From Setophaga petechia (Eukaryota; Chordata; Aves; Passeriformes; Parulidae), in the NCBI GenBank assembly GCA_024362935.1, contig JANCRA010000003.1:51001844-51065843 (forward strand): 64,000 nucleotides of DNA, read 5' to 3'. Position numbers and translations under genes: made by a program. Shown piece by piece: positions 25,626 through 36,371 of this stretch. Position 1 is the first letter of the stretch, and every line of letters starts with the position of its first letter. The notes below the pieces were generated by a model. It had not been told where the DNA came from. It saw nothing but the letters and a program-made list of their open reading frames with translations, and did not search any database.

Positions 25626-27935
25626 CTGCTGTGTCTCACCCACCAAAGGCTTTAATTCCTGCTCCAAAGGAGCCCCACCCAGCCATGGGGCACTCCCTGG
25701 GTGTATTGCTGCACTTTAATCCTATTTTTCTGAGCAGTTTTCATCCTCTCTGCAGCCGTGCCCTGGTGATTTTCTGCATGGCTTCAGCTGCTGCCCCTCC
25801 CAGAGCATCCCAGGAGAATCATTTCCAGCAGCCCTGCTGGATCAGGCAGCCAGGAGAGGGGATGCAGGGCATGAGGCAGGGGCTGTGCTCCAGCTGTGCT
25901 CACCCTCAGGGACTGCCTGCCTGGAAACCTTGCACAAAGGGTTCTCCTGGCTAAAAAAAAAAAAAAAAATTACATTTAAACACTGGTTTTAAGAGTGATT
26001 TTCCATCATAAATTGATTTCTGGTTCTGGAGTTAAAATAAGGAATCCAAAAAGCAGTTTGGGGAATTCAGAGGTAAAGGGAGATGATGCAGACTGTGCTG
26101 AAGTTTAGCAGCAAGGTCTGTGTGCAGTGTTCTTGTGAGGGAGCAGGGTCCTCCAGGGAAGGGAGCTTCCTGCAGACCCAACTCTGGCTTCTGATTCCAT
26201 CTCCTCCCCTGTGGCATGGATCACAGTGCCTCAAATTCCTGCATCACAAGGCTTTTCTTCTCTTCTGCCTGTGGAATTCCTCTCCCTGTAAGTGCAAACC
26301 TGGTGATGGTTTTATTTCTGTGTTTCACACCTCAGCTGAGGACATTCTTTCCTCACCAGATTCTGGTTGTAGACTCGAAGCTGAATTGCCCACATCCCTT
26401 GGGAGCATTTTCCACGTGGAAATGTCACATTATACTGGATAATTTGAATTACCTGGCACTTCCTTCCTTCCAAGAAGCAACTGGGCTGTGGCTGGTTTGG
26501 GTGGACAGTTTCCTTTTTGTGGCTTTAGCTTTGGCTTTGAGCATGTTGTGCAGGCACCTACAGCTGTAATTAAATTAATGCCATCACAGGCAATGCCTGG
26601 TGTTTCCACACAAGGAAAAAACCCACAGAATATTTCCTTCTTCCACAGCACTTGGAAATATTTCCTTCTTCCACAGCAATTGGGCTTTGCTGGGCCCAAT
26701 TACAAGTTTATTTTTTAACTTGCATCTTTTTTAGCTGGTTCAAAGAGGTGGAGGAAGCAGCAGCACATCAGCTTCTCCTGAGCTGTGAGCTGTCACTGTC
26801 CAGCCTTGTCTCAATACTGCTATATTGATATACTGATATATATATCTCAGTATTTAGCAATATACTGATATATTGATATAAATTAGAAAACTTACACTAA
26901 GTATCAATTAATATTGATACTTGGTGTAAGTTTTCTAAAATCTATGAGAAGTGTACACACTTAGCTCTGAAATTCAGAGGTCAGACAATTCCAATTAAAT
27001 TATTAAGGCCCCCAAGAGTGTCACCTGTAGTTTTGTACAGGATTAATGTAGTGAATACAAAATGGCACTTAGCATCTAAAAATATAAAAGCCACATAAAA
27101 ATATATGCAAAAGCATACTTCAAACATAATTCTACTGAGGAAAAAATTGCCTTTCTTAAATATCTCTAAATAATAGCAGAGCAAATCAGGTAGAAACCTC
27201 AGGGTGGGAGAGGAAAGCAGCCCAGGTGGGTGCAGCAGCAGCATTTCCTGGGCTGCCTGAGGCAGAGCAGCCTCTGCCAGGGGTGTTTGCCCAGGCTTGC
27301 AGGGATCTGGGCAGGACTCCGGGTCTGTGCCCTGCACACCCTGCACATCCTCTGCTCACCAGAGCACCCCCAGTGTCATTTTCCTTCTCATTCTCATGGG
27401 GGATTATCCCCTAGCTGTGCCTCTGCTCCTGGATCCAAAATCAGCAGCTCTGAAGCTCAGCTTCCTCTTTGCTTTGTTGCCCTGGTGAATTTTGGAGCTG
27501 GGAGAGCGAGGCCTTGATGTTGGCTGGAATACTTGACTTTCCTGTACCTGTCTAAGATCATGATTAGGCTTTTGTGCTTGATCAAAACGAGAAATCTGCA
27601 TTAAAGGGCTGCACCAAGTACCTGCTGGCTTGATGGGAAGGCGAATAACAATCAGCTGTTTTCCCAGCACTTAGGAAATGAGCCCCACTCAAGCCTCAAG
27701 TTGAGCTTTTGTTGTAAGAACAACTGTAATGACCCGTTTCAAGCAATATTCCATCAGGAGGAAGTTCAGGCCTCCTGTACTGGATTTCAACAGAGCTGCA
27801 ATCTTGCAGTTAAGAAATTGTTATCCCTGCAATGAGGCACCTTTAATTGAATCCCTGCCACTTGCTTAATGACAGCAGCACTTCAGGCGCCCCGTGAGCA
27901 GCAGTGAAATCAGCCCTGCCCCACCTCTCCCAGGC
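25626..27935. other. Gene-free interval upstream of the claudin
   Basis: No exon is supported. It holds GATA/TATA-rich sequence at 26815-26880, a hairpin (separate entry) and unique-looking sequence. Confidence 0.35.
26883..26938. repeat. 56-bp near-perfect inverted repeat
   Basis: The two 28-bp halves are reverse complements except for one T/G wobble position and the two central bases. The left half starts TTAGAAAACTTACACTAAG; the right half ends GGTGTAAGTTTTCTAA. Confidence 0.85.
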
Positions 27936-27937
27936 TG

Positions 27938-28003
27938 CCATTGGCTGCAAACCTGCCCAGCTTGATGGGCTGCACTCAGAGGGGATTTAAAGCCAATAAA
28001 TAG
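27938..28003 (+). promoter_or_regulatory. Candidate claudin promoter: CCAAT box and TATA-like element
   Basis: CCATTGG (inverted CCAAT) at 27938-27944 is followed about 50 bp downstream by AATAAATAG at 27995-28003. This predicts transcription starting near 28025-28035, about 240 bp before the ATG. It is motif-level evidence only. Confidence 0.35.
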
Positions 28004-28177
28004 CAGGGCTTGGAGCACTCAGGAATGGATTTCCACCTCTTGGAGCTCCGGGCTGGAGCCAGCCTCTGCCCAGGAACCCAACCTGCCACACGAGGAAATG
28101 CTGGAGAAGACATTGCTTGTCCTGCAGGTTCCATTGGAGCTTTCCAGACCCCATGGCTTGTGTGAGTAGGTGACTTT

Positions 28178-28270
28178 GGCAGCTGGAGGAGCAGCTCTGG
28201 GGCAGCAGGAGGAGCATCTCTGGGCAGCTGGAACATTCTTGGGGCAGCTGGAGGATCATCTTTGGGCAGC
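28178..28270 (+). repeat. Four ~22-bp tandem units directly upstream of the claudin start codon
   Basis: GGCAGC recurs at 28178, 28201, 28223, 28243 and 28265, with GGAGGAGCA(G/T)CTCT-like fill. A donor-like GTGAGT at 28162 and the final CAG at 28267-28269 could define a ~108-bp 5' UTR intron. Confidence 0.6.
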
Positions 28271-28918
28271 ATGTCCTGCTGCGTGCTGCAGATCACCGGG
28301 CTGATTTTCGGCGGCGTGGGCATGCTGGGCACCCTGGCAGCCACAGCCATGCCCCAGTGGAGAGTGTCTGCCCACGTGGATGCCAACCTGGTGGTGTTTG
28401 AGAGCATCTGGGAGGGGCTGTGGATGGACTGCATCAGCCAGCTGGGGGTCAGGCTGCAGTGCAAGCTCTACGACTCGGTGCTGGCGCTGCCACCGCCGCT
28501 CGAGGCCCTGCGCGCCCTGATGTGCCTGGCCGTGCTGCTGGCCATCGTGGCCTTCCTCATGGCCATCGTGGGGGTCAAGTACAGCCAGCCCAGCAAGGAG
28601 GGGCCCCAGGCTGTCAGCACCTTCATCCTGGCAGCGGGGGTGGCCTTCCTGCTGACGGGCAGCCTGGCGCTGGTGCCGGTGTCCTGGACCGGGGGCAGCA
28701 TCATCCGCGACTTCTATGACCCCACGGTGCCCGTGCCCCTGAAACGGGAGCTGGGGGCTGCCCTCTACGTGGGCTGGGCCAGCAGTGCCCTGCTGCTGGC
28801 TGCAGGGGCCATGTACTGCCACGTCTGGGGCCGGGCTGGCAGCCACAGCCACCCCCGGCTGGCGGCCCGGGCAGCGCTGCCCCGGGCGGGGGCCCTGGGT
28901 GTCCATGCCTACGTGTAG
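28271..28918 (+). CDS. Claudin, claudin-8/claudin-17 type
   Basis: An intact single-exon frame of 215 residues starting at ATG 28271. Claudins are four-pass membrane proteins that form the strands of tight junctions and set paracellular ion permeability. Hydrophobic segments lie at about residues 7-27, 82-102, 116-138 and 163-184. The first extracellular loop has the claudin signature: W30, then G49-L50-W51, C54 and C64 (the conserved disulfide). The C-terminus AYV fits the PDZ-binding YV end that docks ZO proteins. The words PQWRVSA, FE-x-WEGLW and IIRDFY point to the claudin-8/17 branch, whose genes are typically intronless. Odd: the cytoplasmic cysteine pair usually found after TM2 (palmitoylation site) is missing (GVKYSQPS), and only one Cys follows TM4. 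Third positions are strongly GC. It is probably functional; which avian claudin number it carries cannot be settled from sequence alone. Confidence 0.92.
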   Translation: MSCCVLQITGLIFGGVGMLGTLAATAMPQWRVSAHVDANLVVFESIWEGLWMDCISQLGVRLQCKLYDSVLALPPPLEALRALMCLAVLLAIVAFLMAIVGVKYSQPSKEGPQAVSTFILAAGVAFLLTGSLALVPVSWTGGSIIRDFYDPTVPVPLKRELGAALYVGWASSALLLAAGAMYCHVWGRAGSHSHPRLAARAALPRAGALGVHAYV

Positions 28919-28944
28919 CTGCTGCCCACGGGCAGTCTGGGCTC

Positions 28945-29066
28945 CACAGGACCCTGAGGATCATCCATTCCAGCCCCTGCCATGGCAGGGACTCCTTCCA
29001 CCATTCCAGGCTGCTCCAAGCCCCATCCAGCCTGGCTTTGGACACTGCCAGGGATCCAGGGGCATC
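28945..29066 (-). mobile_element. CR1 LINE fragment in the claudin 3' region
   Basis: The + strand reads GAGGATCATCCATTCCAGCC, CTGCCATGGCAGGGACTCCT, TCCACCATTCCAGGCTGCTC and CCATCCAGCCTGGCTTTGGA, the reverse complement of CR1 3' sequence. It starts about 27 bp after the claudin stop and could lie within its 3' UTR. Confidence 0.75.
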
Positions 29067-29667
29067 CTTTGATCTTCCTGCTTGGCATGTGCTGATTGAC
29101 TTCTTAATTCGCCTCCAGGAGGAGTGATGTTGCTCTGTTGTTTGCTGCTGGCTTGGATCTCTGCTCTGTGATGCCGGGCAGGAGCTGTTCTCACACAGGT
29201 CAGAGCACAGCCTCCATCTCTCTGGGAATGAGGAATGACAGCAGCAATCAGGAGGCTCTCAGGGAAGGCAAGCAGCCTGTGCTGGGCTGCAGGGAAGGAG
29301 CTGCTGTGCCCTCCCAGACCCCTGAGGGGCAAAGGGAGCATTTCCCTGGGGAGTGGAGGGTCCCTGAGGAGTGCCCTGGGAGAAGCCTGGAGCTGGCAGC
29401 ACGGCTCAGTGAACAGAGGAGCCTCCAGCTTCCAGTCCTGCACAGAGATGTTTGTTCTACCTCAGCAGAGCCCTCTGGGACTGTCCATGGATCTCTCTGA
29501 TGCTTGTGGAGCTGGTGCATCCTCCTCATCTCCTCTGAAGGGCATGGAATGTGGCTCATGGAACAGATTTTTAATCATTTCCTTCCAGTACTGGCTTCCC
29601 TGCTGCTTGCCACCCTTCCTGCTCTGCAGGCAGCACCTGCTCTGTAAAACTCAGCACAGACCCTGCT
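29067..29667. other. Gene-free interval
   Basis: Claudin 3' flank; no further feature supported. Confidence 0.35.
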
Positions 29668-30077
29668 CAGGAAGCCCTGTGCCCTTGCAAAGGGCAATTC
29701 CTCCTGCCCAGGAAGCTCTGTGCCCGTCCAAAGTGCAATTCCTCCTGCCCAAAAAGCCCTGTGCCCATTCAAAGTGCAATTCCTCCTGCCCAGGAAGCCC
29801 TGTGCCCATGCAAAGTGCAATTCCTCCTGCCCAGGAAGCCCTGTGCCCATGCAAAGTGCAATTCCTCCTGCTCAGGAAGCCCTGTGCTCATTCAAAATGC
29901 AATTCCTCCTGCTCAGGAAGCCCTGTGCTCATCCAAAGTGCAATTCCTCCTGCCCAGGAAGCCCTGTGCCCATGCAAAGTGCAATTCCTTCTGCTCAGGA
30001 AGCCCTGTGCCCATGCAAAGTGCAATTCCTCCTGCCCAGGAAGCCCTGTGCCTATGCAAAGGGCAATTCCCCAGCCA
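29668..30077. repeat. 41-bp minisatellite, ten copies
   Basis: CAGGAAGCCCTGTGCCC recurs at exact 41-bp intervals (29668, 29709, 29750 and so on to 30037), followed by ATGCAAAGTGCAATTCCTCC. Because 41 is not a multiple of three, each frame cycles through all phases, giving 123-bp periodic open frames of up to 309 codons. It is not considered coding. Confidence 0.92.
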
Positions 30078-30903
30078 GGGAATGCACAGGCAGTCCCCAC
30101 CTGCCCCTCAGAGCACAGAGCTGCTGCCCATGGCTCCCAGCACGCCCAACAAGCCAAGCCCTGACCTTGCTCCAGCTGCTCTGGGCTTGCCAGGTTGCCT
30201 TGGGAATGCAGCCTGGTCCTGTCTGTCTGTCTGTCCTGCAGGAGCCAACAGCATTTGCATGGTTTGGAATTCCAGTATTCCCAGCTGAAAGCCCTGGAGC
30301 CTGCATTTGACTCCCATGGTAAGTGCCCAGGGAAGGCCCAGCTCAGCAGGGTTTTCCTGGTTCCTCACCCAGCAGTGACAGATTTGAGCATTTAAGGGAC
30401 AATTTCATGGCACAGGGCTCAGGCTGACCCACAGCTGTGCCTGTGGCTGCTGAGACAACCTGTAATGGCTGTTTGGGCTGAGGAGAGCAATGTCTCTGTG
30501 GATTTATTTGGCTGCTGCATTTGAAAGAGAACATGGAAAGTTGCATTTAATTAAAGGATCCTTTTATTAACTTGCCTTCAGATGAACTGAGATGAGGCAG
30601 TGCCGTGCTCCACAGAAATTCATTACATGGATTAACTCAGGAGCATTTGCATTGAAAGCAACCAGCTCAGATCCTGCACTGGGAGTTTTCCAGGCCCCAC
30701 AAAACTGGTTTAATGTCTCCAGTTCATCACTCGAGCAGTCAAATCAGCACTTTCTAATCCTAGATGGAAATTGAGGAGAACACTTGTAAATAGGTTTTTC
30801 TAGCACTAAACCATATTTTTTTTTTGTTGTCTTATGAAGTCTGTCAGGGCAGCTGTCACTGAGAGCTGATTTCAGTGATTTCAGAGGAGTCATCCTGGTG
30901 ACT
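30078..30903. other. Gene-free interval
   Basis: No exon or repeat supported. Confidence 0.3.
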
Positions 30904-30971
30904 TTGGTAATAATTTCCACCACCCTGAGGACTGGCTTCCCAGTCCTCTGGGTGGTGGAAGTTATTACCAA
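30904..30971. repeat. 68-bp near-perfect hairpin with 32-bp arms and 4-nt loop
   Basis: The left arm is 30904-30935 (starts TTGGTAATAATTTCC, ends GAGGACTGG), the loop CTTC is 30936-30939, and the right arm is 30940-30971 (ends TTATTACCAA). The arms pair at 30 of 32 positions; one exception is a possible U-G wobble and one is a T/T mismatch. Confidence 0.92.
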
Positions 30972-32666
30972 ATTATTACTCCACCTCCTATTTTATTGCG
31001 ATTTTTTTTCTTATAATGCATATTTTGTTTAATATGGAACCATTTGGTGAGTAAGCCAGAATTGCACATTTTGGAGTAATTTGGATATGACATTTGTGAT
31101 TTACAAAGCAGAGGATGAAGACATTTGCAATGAAAACCTGATACATATTTATGTGTAGGTAATGGATTTAAATGATGATGTATTCAGTGTAATGCAACCT
31201 TATGCAGATGTAAGTGCTTAAGAAGTAATTAAGTACAGTTTTCTGTAACATTAATTAGAGGATCCCGAATGCTTCCACTTTCAGTGGGATCATCTAGAAA
31301 CCAAACTGGAGCTGGGTGTGCCATTTGCACTGGCAACTTTATTTGCAAAGAGCAGAAAGATAAAACTGTTTTACTTGAGCATTTAACATCCATTTCAAAG
31401 CAAACCCAAGCTTTTCATGTCTGGCATTAGCACCTGCTGACTGCATATTCCCCATTTCTGTCTTTTTCCAGCTGATCAAAAGAGGAGCTGAGGCAGAGTC
31501 TCTGAGCTCAGCCAGCCCCATGTTCCTGTGTGGGCTTGGAATCCAGCCCTGACTCCAGGGCAGAGCCAGGCTGGGCTGCTGCTGGCATGTCTGGGATTGA
31601 GTGGCACAAATGGCAATTTCTGGGATGTGTGGGGCATTTCAGGCTCACAGGAATATGTTTCAGAGTGTGTGGCACTAACATTTCTGAGTTTGCTGCAGGA
31701 ACAGCTGTCTCAGGTGGAGCTGATCTGCAGGACAGGGAACTGGGGCTTGCCTCCTCCTGCTGAGCAGAGCTCATTGTGGATTCCACAATCCATTGTGGAT
31801 TCTGGTGGGGAAAATTCCCCTTAGAGGATCAGAAGGTGGTTTATGTCTGTATGCAAGGAAGGCATTTGGCACTGAAGGGGTGCATTTGTGCCTGCTAAGG
31901 GACACAGAGATTTTCCTCCTCCTTTGCCCTGGTCAGATGCTCTGGGAGCAGGAAAAGGAAGCTTTAAGACTTTAGCAAAAAAACCCTGGACTTTGCAACT
32001 GACCTGCTGCTGTGGATGAGATTTCTGAGGAGAACAGGTAAAGTTTGGCTGGTGGAGGAGCTGGGACACATCCCCATGCCCAGGGCTGCTCCTGCTGGGT
32101 TATATCCAGCCAGACCCTGAGTGCCCAGGGGGATTCCTGGAGCTTATCTGGGTGGCTGAAGTGTCCCTTCCATGAGACAGGTGAGGCGAGGATGCTCAGG
32201 AACGAGAGCAAAGGCTTTTTGGGAAGGAGCCCCCTCTGTGCTCCACGGGTGGGAATAATCTCTCCTGCCTGCACTTTTCTGTGCCAGGGAAAGGCCTGGC
32301 CTGGGGAGTGTCACTTGTTAAACCTTGTGTCAGGTTCCTGTGGGCTGCAGCTCTGCTCTCCTGCAGGGGGAAGCTGCCCTGGGTGCTCACAGCCCAGGCA
32401 CAGCGGGCAGAGCCCTCGGCCTCCCTGCACTGCTGGGAAAGAGCTGGTTAAATATTGTTATATTAATATTGTTATATATTAATAAATTTATTAATATTGT
32501 GAAATATTAATAAATCTCTGCTGTAATACCCTGGTGGTTTATTTGCTTTGATGTTTGGTGGCTGCCGGACAAAGTGACTTTGGGAACAAATGTGTCGAGC
32601 TGAGCTCTTGCTGTGTATTTGAAATAAACACATGGACTTGTCAGAAAAACCCACAAATGCCTGAGG
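30972..32666. other. Gene-free interval
   Basis: No gene is supported. AT-rich unique-looking sequence at 30990-31260; TATTAATATTG repeats at 32455-32520. Confidence 0.35.
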
Positions 32667-32960
32667 TTTTTTTTTTTTTTTTTTTTAATTTATTTGTTTC
32701 AACGGGAGACAGAGGAGTCCTGCAGCTTTGTTTGAATAAAGGCAGAGCGCACCGGGGCACAGCCCGCGGAGTTTTCCCTCTGGGTTTGCGAGGGCACCGC
32801 CTCCTTTCATCCCAAACTCCGGCTGCATCCCGCCCTCCTCCTCTCCCACTGTTCGCGGTACCGGGAAGGGGCAGCCTGCCCCCACATCCCCCTGAACCTG
32901 GCATCCGAGTGCAGAGCCCCTTGTGCCTCTGGGAGCCAGGCTGGCACCAAACCTGCTGCC
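32667..32960 (-). other. CpG-rich segment with poly(A)-like end on the - strand
   Basis: On the - strand a CpG-rich sequence (around 32740-32960) leads to AATAAA (32689-32694) and then about 20 A (32667-32686), as expected for a retroposed 3' end or an LTR. No coding sequence or target-site duplication was identified; the upstream boundary is a guess. Confidence 0.35.
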
Positions 32961-33482
32961 CACAGCCAGCAGGGACACCAAGAACACTCCAAAGGCATTG
33001 ACACGCACCCCTTCACCCACCAAACTGTTTGCAAAGACTGTTTATAGCACTCATCTTTCCTCTCAGTCCCTCCTCATCTCACTTTGGCTTTATGAAGTTA
33101 TCAGTGCCTTAACCCTTTTAAACAACATCTGAACATCTGAACCAGCCACTCCTGCCTCTGTCTGCTCCCTGCAAGTAAATCCAGGGAGTGAAGCACACCC
33201 TGGCAGCTCTGTCAGCCCCTGAATCCCTGAGATCCCTGCCCACTGAGAGCCCAGTCTCCCAGCCTTCTCTTCCAGCTGAGAAATCCAACCCTGACCCGAG
33301 TGTGGGATGGCCACTCGTGTCCAGCTATCCTGGCTGCTGTCCTGCTGTCCTGGCTGCATGTTAAGGACACCAAAGGCCACAGGCAGAGTTGCTGCAGACT
33401 GAGCTTCCTGTTCAAGTCATCCCAAACTAACTCAAGGAAAGATTTAAAGGAAAATATACTAAATTATAAAAAAAATGTTTAA
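32961..33482. other. Gene-free interval
   Basis: No feature supported up to the satellite that starts the duplicated block. Confidence 0.3.
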
Positions 33483-33830
33483 ATAGTCAAATGACCTCAA
33501 ATGACCCCTATGACCTGGAGTAACCCCAATTGTGACCTCAAATGACCCCATGACCTGAAGTAACCCCGCTCGTGACCTCAAATGACCCTGAGGAGGGTCA
33601 AAAATGACCTAAGTAACCCCTGGAAAAACAAAAAAATTCTCAAATGGCCCAGAGTAACCTTTGTGTCCTCAAATGACCCCTATGACCTAGAGCAACCCAA
33701 ATTTGACCTCTCATGACCCCTATAACCTGGAGTAACCCCGATTGTGACCTCAAATTACCTCTCGTGACACCTGTGACCTACAGTAACCCTGAGTAGGGAC
33801 TTAGATGACTTTAAGTAACCTGTACTGGTT
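33483..33830. repeat. Satellite of TGACCT/TGACCC half-sites
   Basis: Degenerate units of AAATGACCCCTATGACCTGG, AGTAACCCC and ATTGTGACCTC. On the - strand these read as AGGTCA and GGGTCA words in direct repeat, for example 33492-33516 with 4- and 3-base spacers. Shorter related arrays lie at 38270-38465 and 43028-43156. Confidence 0.9.
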
Positions 33831-34047
33831 TGAAAATAATCCCAAATGTCCACTGGCCCTATAGGGCTGAACAGGCATTGCTGACCCCACCTTGGCTCCC
33901 CAGTTCCCAAATCATCTCCTGAGAATGGGAATCACAGACACAAGTTGAGACAAGTCTTATTTAGGGTTTTAATTTGGTTTAATTAAGGGGAGAAAAGAAA
34001 AAAAAAAGCACTTTATCTTTGTTGAGCTGTTCCACAGCCAGTTTATG

Positions 34048-34598
34048 TTATGATGAAGAATTGTTGATGGTGCAGTGCTGCTGTGGGATTGGTACCTGTT
34101 GTTCTCCAGCTCTCAGCAGTCCCACAGCAGAGGGCTCATCTGAGAGACCATGCAGGGCACTCAGCTCTCTGATGGCTTCTGTCTCTGCAGCAGCACTCCC
34201 AAAAGCCCAACGCTGTCCTTTGGGGTTTCTGAAACACTCACTGCTGAGCTGGTCTGTGCTGGGCATGCAGAGCCTCTGGGCCAGCCACCATGGGATGTTT
34301 GTGCCACTCCTTCCCAGATAATTCACTTCAGCTGCTGGGGTCCTCCTGTGAGCCCAGAAATGGAAATGGGATCCACTCCCACACACCTTGGTGGCATCAG
34401 GGGACACTGAGTGCCAGTGTGCACCACAGCTGTCCCTCTGTGGGTCAGACGTGCCAGGCCGTGGCATCCACACAGTCCAGGAGATCCAATTCTCCTTCTC
34501 CTCCACCTGGCTGGCACCAGGGCCCCTCTAATCCTGGTCAAGGTACAGCTGGTCTCCTCCTGTAAATGTGTTCCTGAGAACAAGGACTGGTTCTTCAT
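34048..34598 (-). pseudogene. Degraded ERV protease-like region, unit A
   Basis: Two overlapping - strand frames (34048-34506 and 34323-34598) share the relict. One contains VVHTGTQCPLMPP, aligning in form with the retroviral aspartic-protease motif (two hydrophobics, then D-T-G-A), with the catalytic Asp replaced by His. The other contains NPKGQRWAFG and AETEAIRELSAL, words I associate with the protease/RT linker of a songbird ERV. A frameshift separates them. It cannot make a working protease. Confidence 0.5.
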
Positions 34599-34706
34599 GA
34601 GAACCAGTCATGTTATCATTCCTATTCCAACAGGAGTTCTGTTCCACGGGAGGCTGGAGCAGCATTGATGAGCTTCTTGTGGTGGGTGTTCCTCTTCTCA
34701 GTTCAG

Positions 34707-35168
34707 CTACCCAGGCTGCTGAGGAGGAGGGGGCTTCTCCATCCCATGTTCCTGAAAGAAAAAACAGAAATGACCTCGTGGAGCGCATCTTCTCTGCCTG
34801 GCTGGGGCACATCTGCTCCTAGTGCAGAGACTTGCTGGTTCTGCTGAGATGTGGTAGATGCCTTCCAGAAGCTCCTCTCTCAGTTTCTGGTGGCCCTCTT
34901 CCATTTTCTCTTCCAAGCCCCAGCTGTGCTCAGCCAGCTTTGTTTCCATGGATGACAGATGGGTGCATAACAGGGCAGTATTCTTGTAAATTATTAATTT
35001 GTTGACCAGTGCTCCCACCTTGTCCTCTCCTTTCCCCACTGCAGCATCTCCAGGTAACAGGAGGATCTCTGCTCCAAGCTGTACAAATCCCATCCACATC
35101 TGCAACGTGCACTGGACACCCTTGGGGCTCTTAGGGAAGAATGATCTCCTTGTTCCATTGTGCTCCAT
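34707..35168 (-). pseudogene. gag-like 3' portion, unit A
   Basis: A 153-codon frame. An internal stretch, METKLAEHSW-GLEEKMEEG followed by LREELLEGIYH, looks coiled-coil. The wording resembles the capsid-to-nucleocapsid part of a songbird ERV Gag, out of frame with the upstream gag-like frame. No zinc knuckle is seen in this frame. Confidence 0.4.
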
Positions 35169-35276
35169 CTCCCCTGGTGCACCTGGAGGTTTTATTTATA
35201 AAGCACTCATCCCTTACACTCACCAGCAGTCACTGCCAGGGGCTCAGAGTTCCCTGGGTTCTTCTGATCCCTTGGT

Positions 35277-36292
35277 TCATGACCACATGCCAGGACAGGG
35301 ATCCCAGCTGCCTGTCCCAAGTGCTGTCACTGGCCAGGGTGGACTTGTTGGTCTGGGGGCTGAGCTCCCTCCGCAGGCCTCGCAGCCCACCCAGGGACAG
35401 AGAGACAGTGATGGCCACTGGCTCTGGCTCTTCTGCTGGCTGTGAGGGTCCAGCCACCTCCTCATCAGTCTCTGTTTGGATGGATTTGTTCTTGGATTTC
35501 TTCTTCTGAATGGGGGCAGCTGCTGCTGGCTTGGGCTGCCCTGATGGGTGACCGTCTGTGTGGAAGCACTGGCTGCCCTTTTGGTTCCTTTTCTCTCCGT
35601 GGCAGGCTGTGCAGATGTGGTGCCTGTCCCTTTGGTTTTGGTTCCTTTTCTCTCCATGGCAGGCTGTGCAGACGTGGTGCCTGTTCCTTTGCTTTGGGTT
35701 CCTTTTCTCTGTGTAGCAGGCTGTGCAGACGTGGTGCCTGTTCCTTTGGTTTTGGTTCCCCTTCTCTCCATGGCAGGCTGTGCAGATGTGGTTCCTGCTG
35801 ATTCTGTCCTTCCCTCCTCCTCATTCTCCTCAAGATGCTGCTGTACCACACGGAGTGTTTCTCTGTCTCAAAGCATGGTCCAGAGGGTGTACAGGGTGTG
35901 GAGGTTGCAGGCTACAGAGAGAAGACAAAGCAGAACTAACACCAAGAAGATGATGCCATCTTTGACACCCAGAGGGAACTCAAAATTTTCAAAAACTGCT
36001 CTGTCAAGTCTGAAAGTCAGACTGCTCTTTCTCCCAAGGGCTGGCTGTGATTGTTGAGGAGGTTGCAGAGGCAGCAGCCCAGACCAGGACAAGCGAAGGA
36101 AAGTGAATTTCTGTTCCAAGTTATGTTCACTTCCCCCGAGGTTATCATGCAATAGATGCAATAAACCAACAAACCAATTTTCATAGCATTCCCCAAGCTC
36201 AAGAGGAGCCCTGCAGCAGACAGGCAGCTCCCCATGTGTGGGAACAGACAGAGAGCAAGGTGTAAGAGCCGTGTAAGCACGGTGAGCACCAT
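35277..36292 (-). pseudogene. Broken gag-like gene, unit A
   Basis: Colinear with the open copy in unit B. A likely start ATG is at 36290-36292 (context ACCATGG). The frame stops near 36017, where unit A lacks about 13-18 bases present in unit B. The downstream part is open only from 35849 to 35277. The N-terminal hydrophobic segments, the 19-residue repeats (TSAQPAMER-KGTKTKGTGT, about three to four units) and the C-terminal SLSLGG-LRGL and QLGSLSW words are shared with unit B. It is non-functional as read. Confidence 0.65.
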
Positions 36293-36347
36293 GGTGAACA
36301 GGAGGTTTCTGTAACACAAAATTGCAATTCTGACTTCTCTCAGGACT

Positions 36348-36366
36348 GGCTCCACATAGGGTGCCA
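36348..36366 (-). promoter_or_regulatory. Putative retroviral primer-binding site, unit A
   Basis: The - strand reads TGGCACCCTATGTGGAGCC, five bases after the LTR end. It resembles a lysine-tRNA-type site (TGGCGCCC core) with a few substitutions. Confidence 0.65.
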
Positions 36367-36371
36367 AAATA

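Noticed and set aside
29235..30310. 309- and 196-codon frames with Cys/Pro/Gln periodicity
   Set aside because: Explained by the 41-bp minisatellite rotating through the frames.
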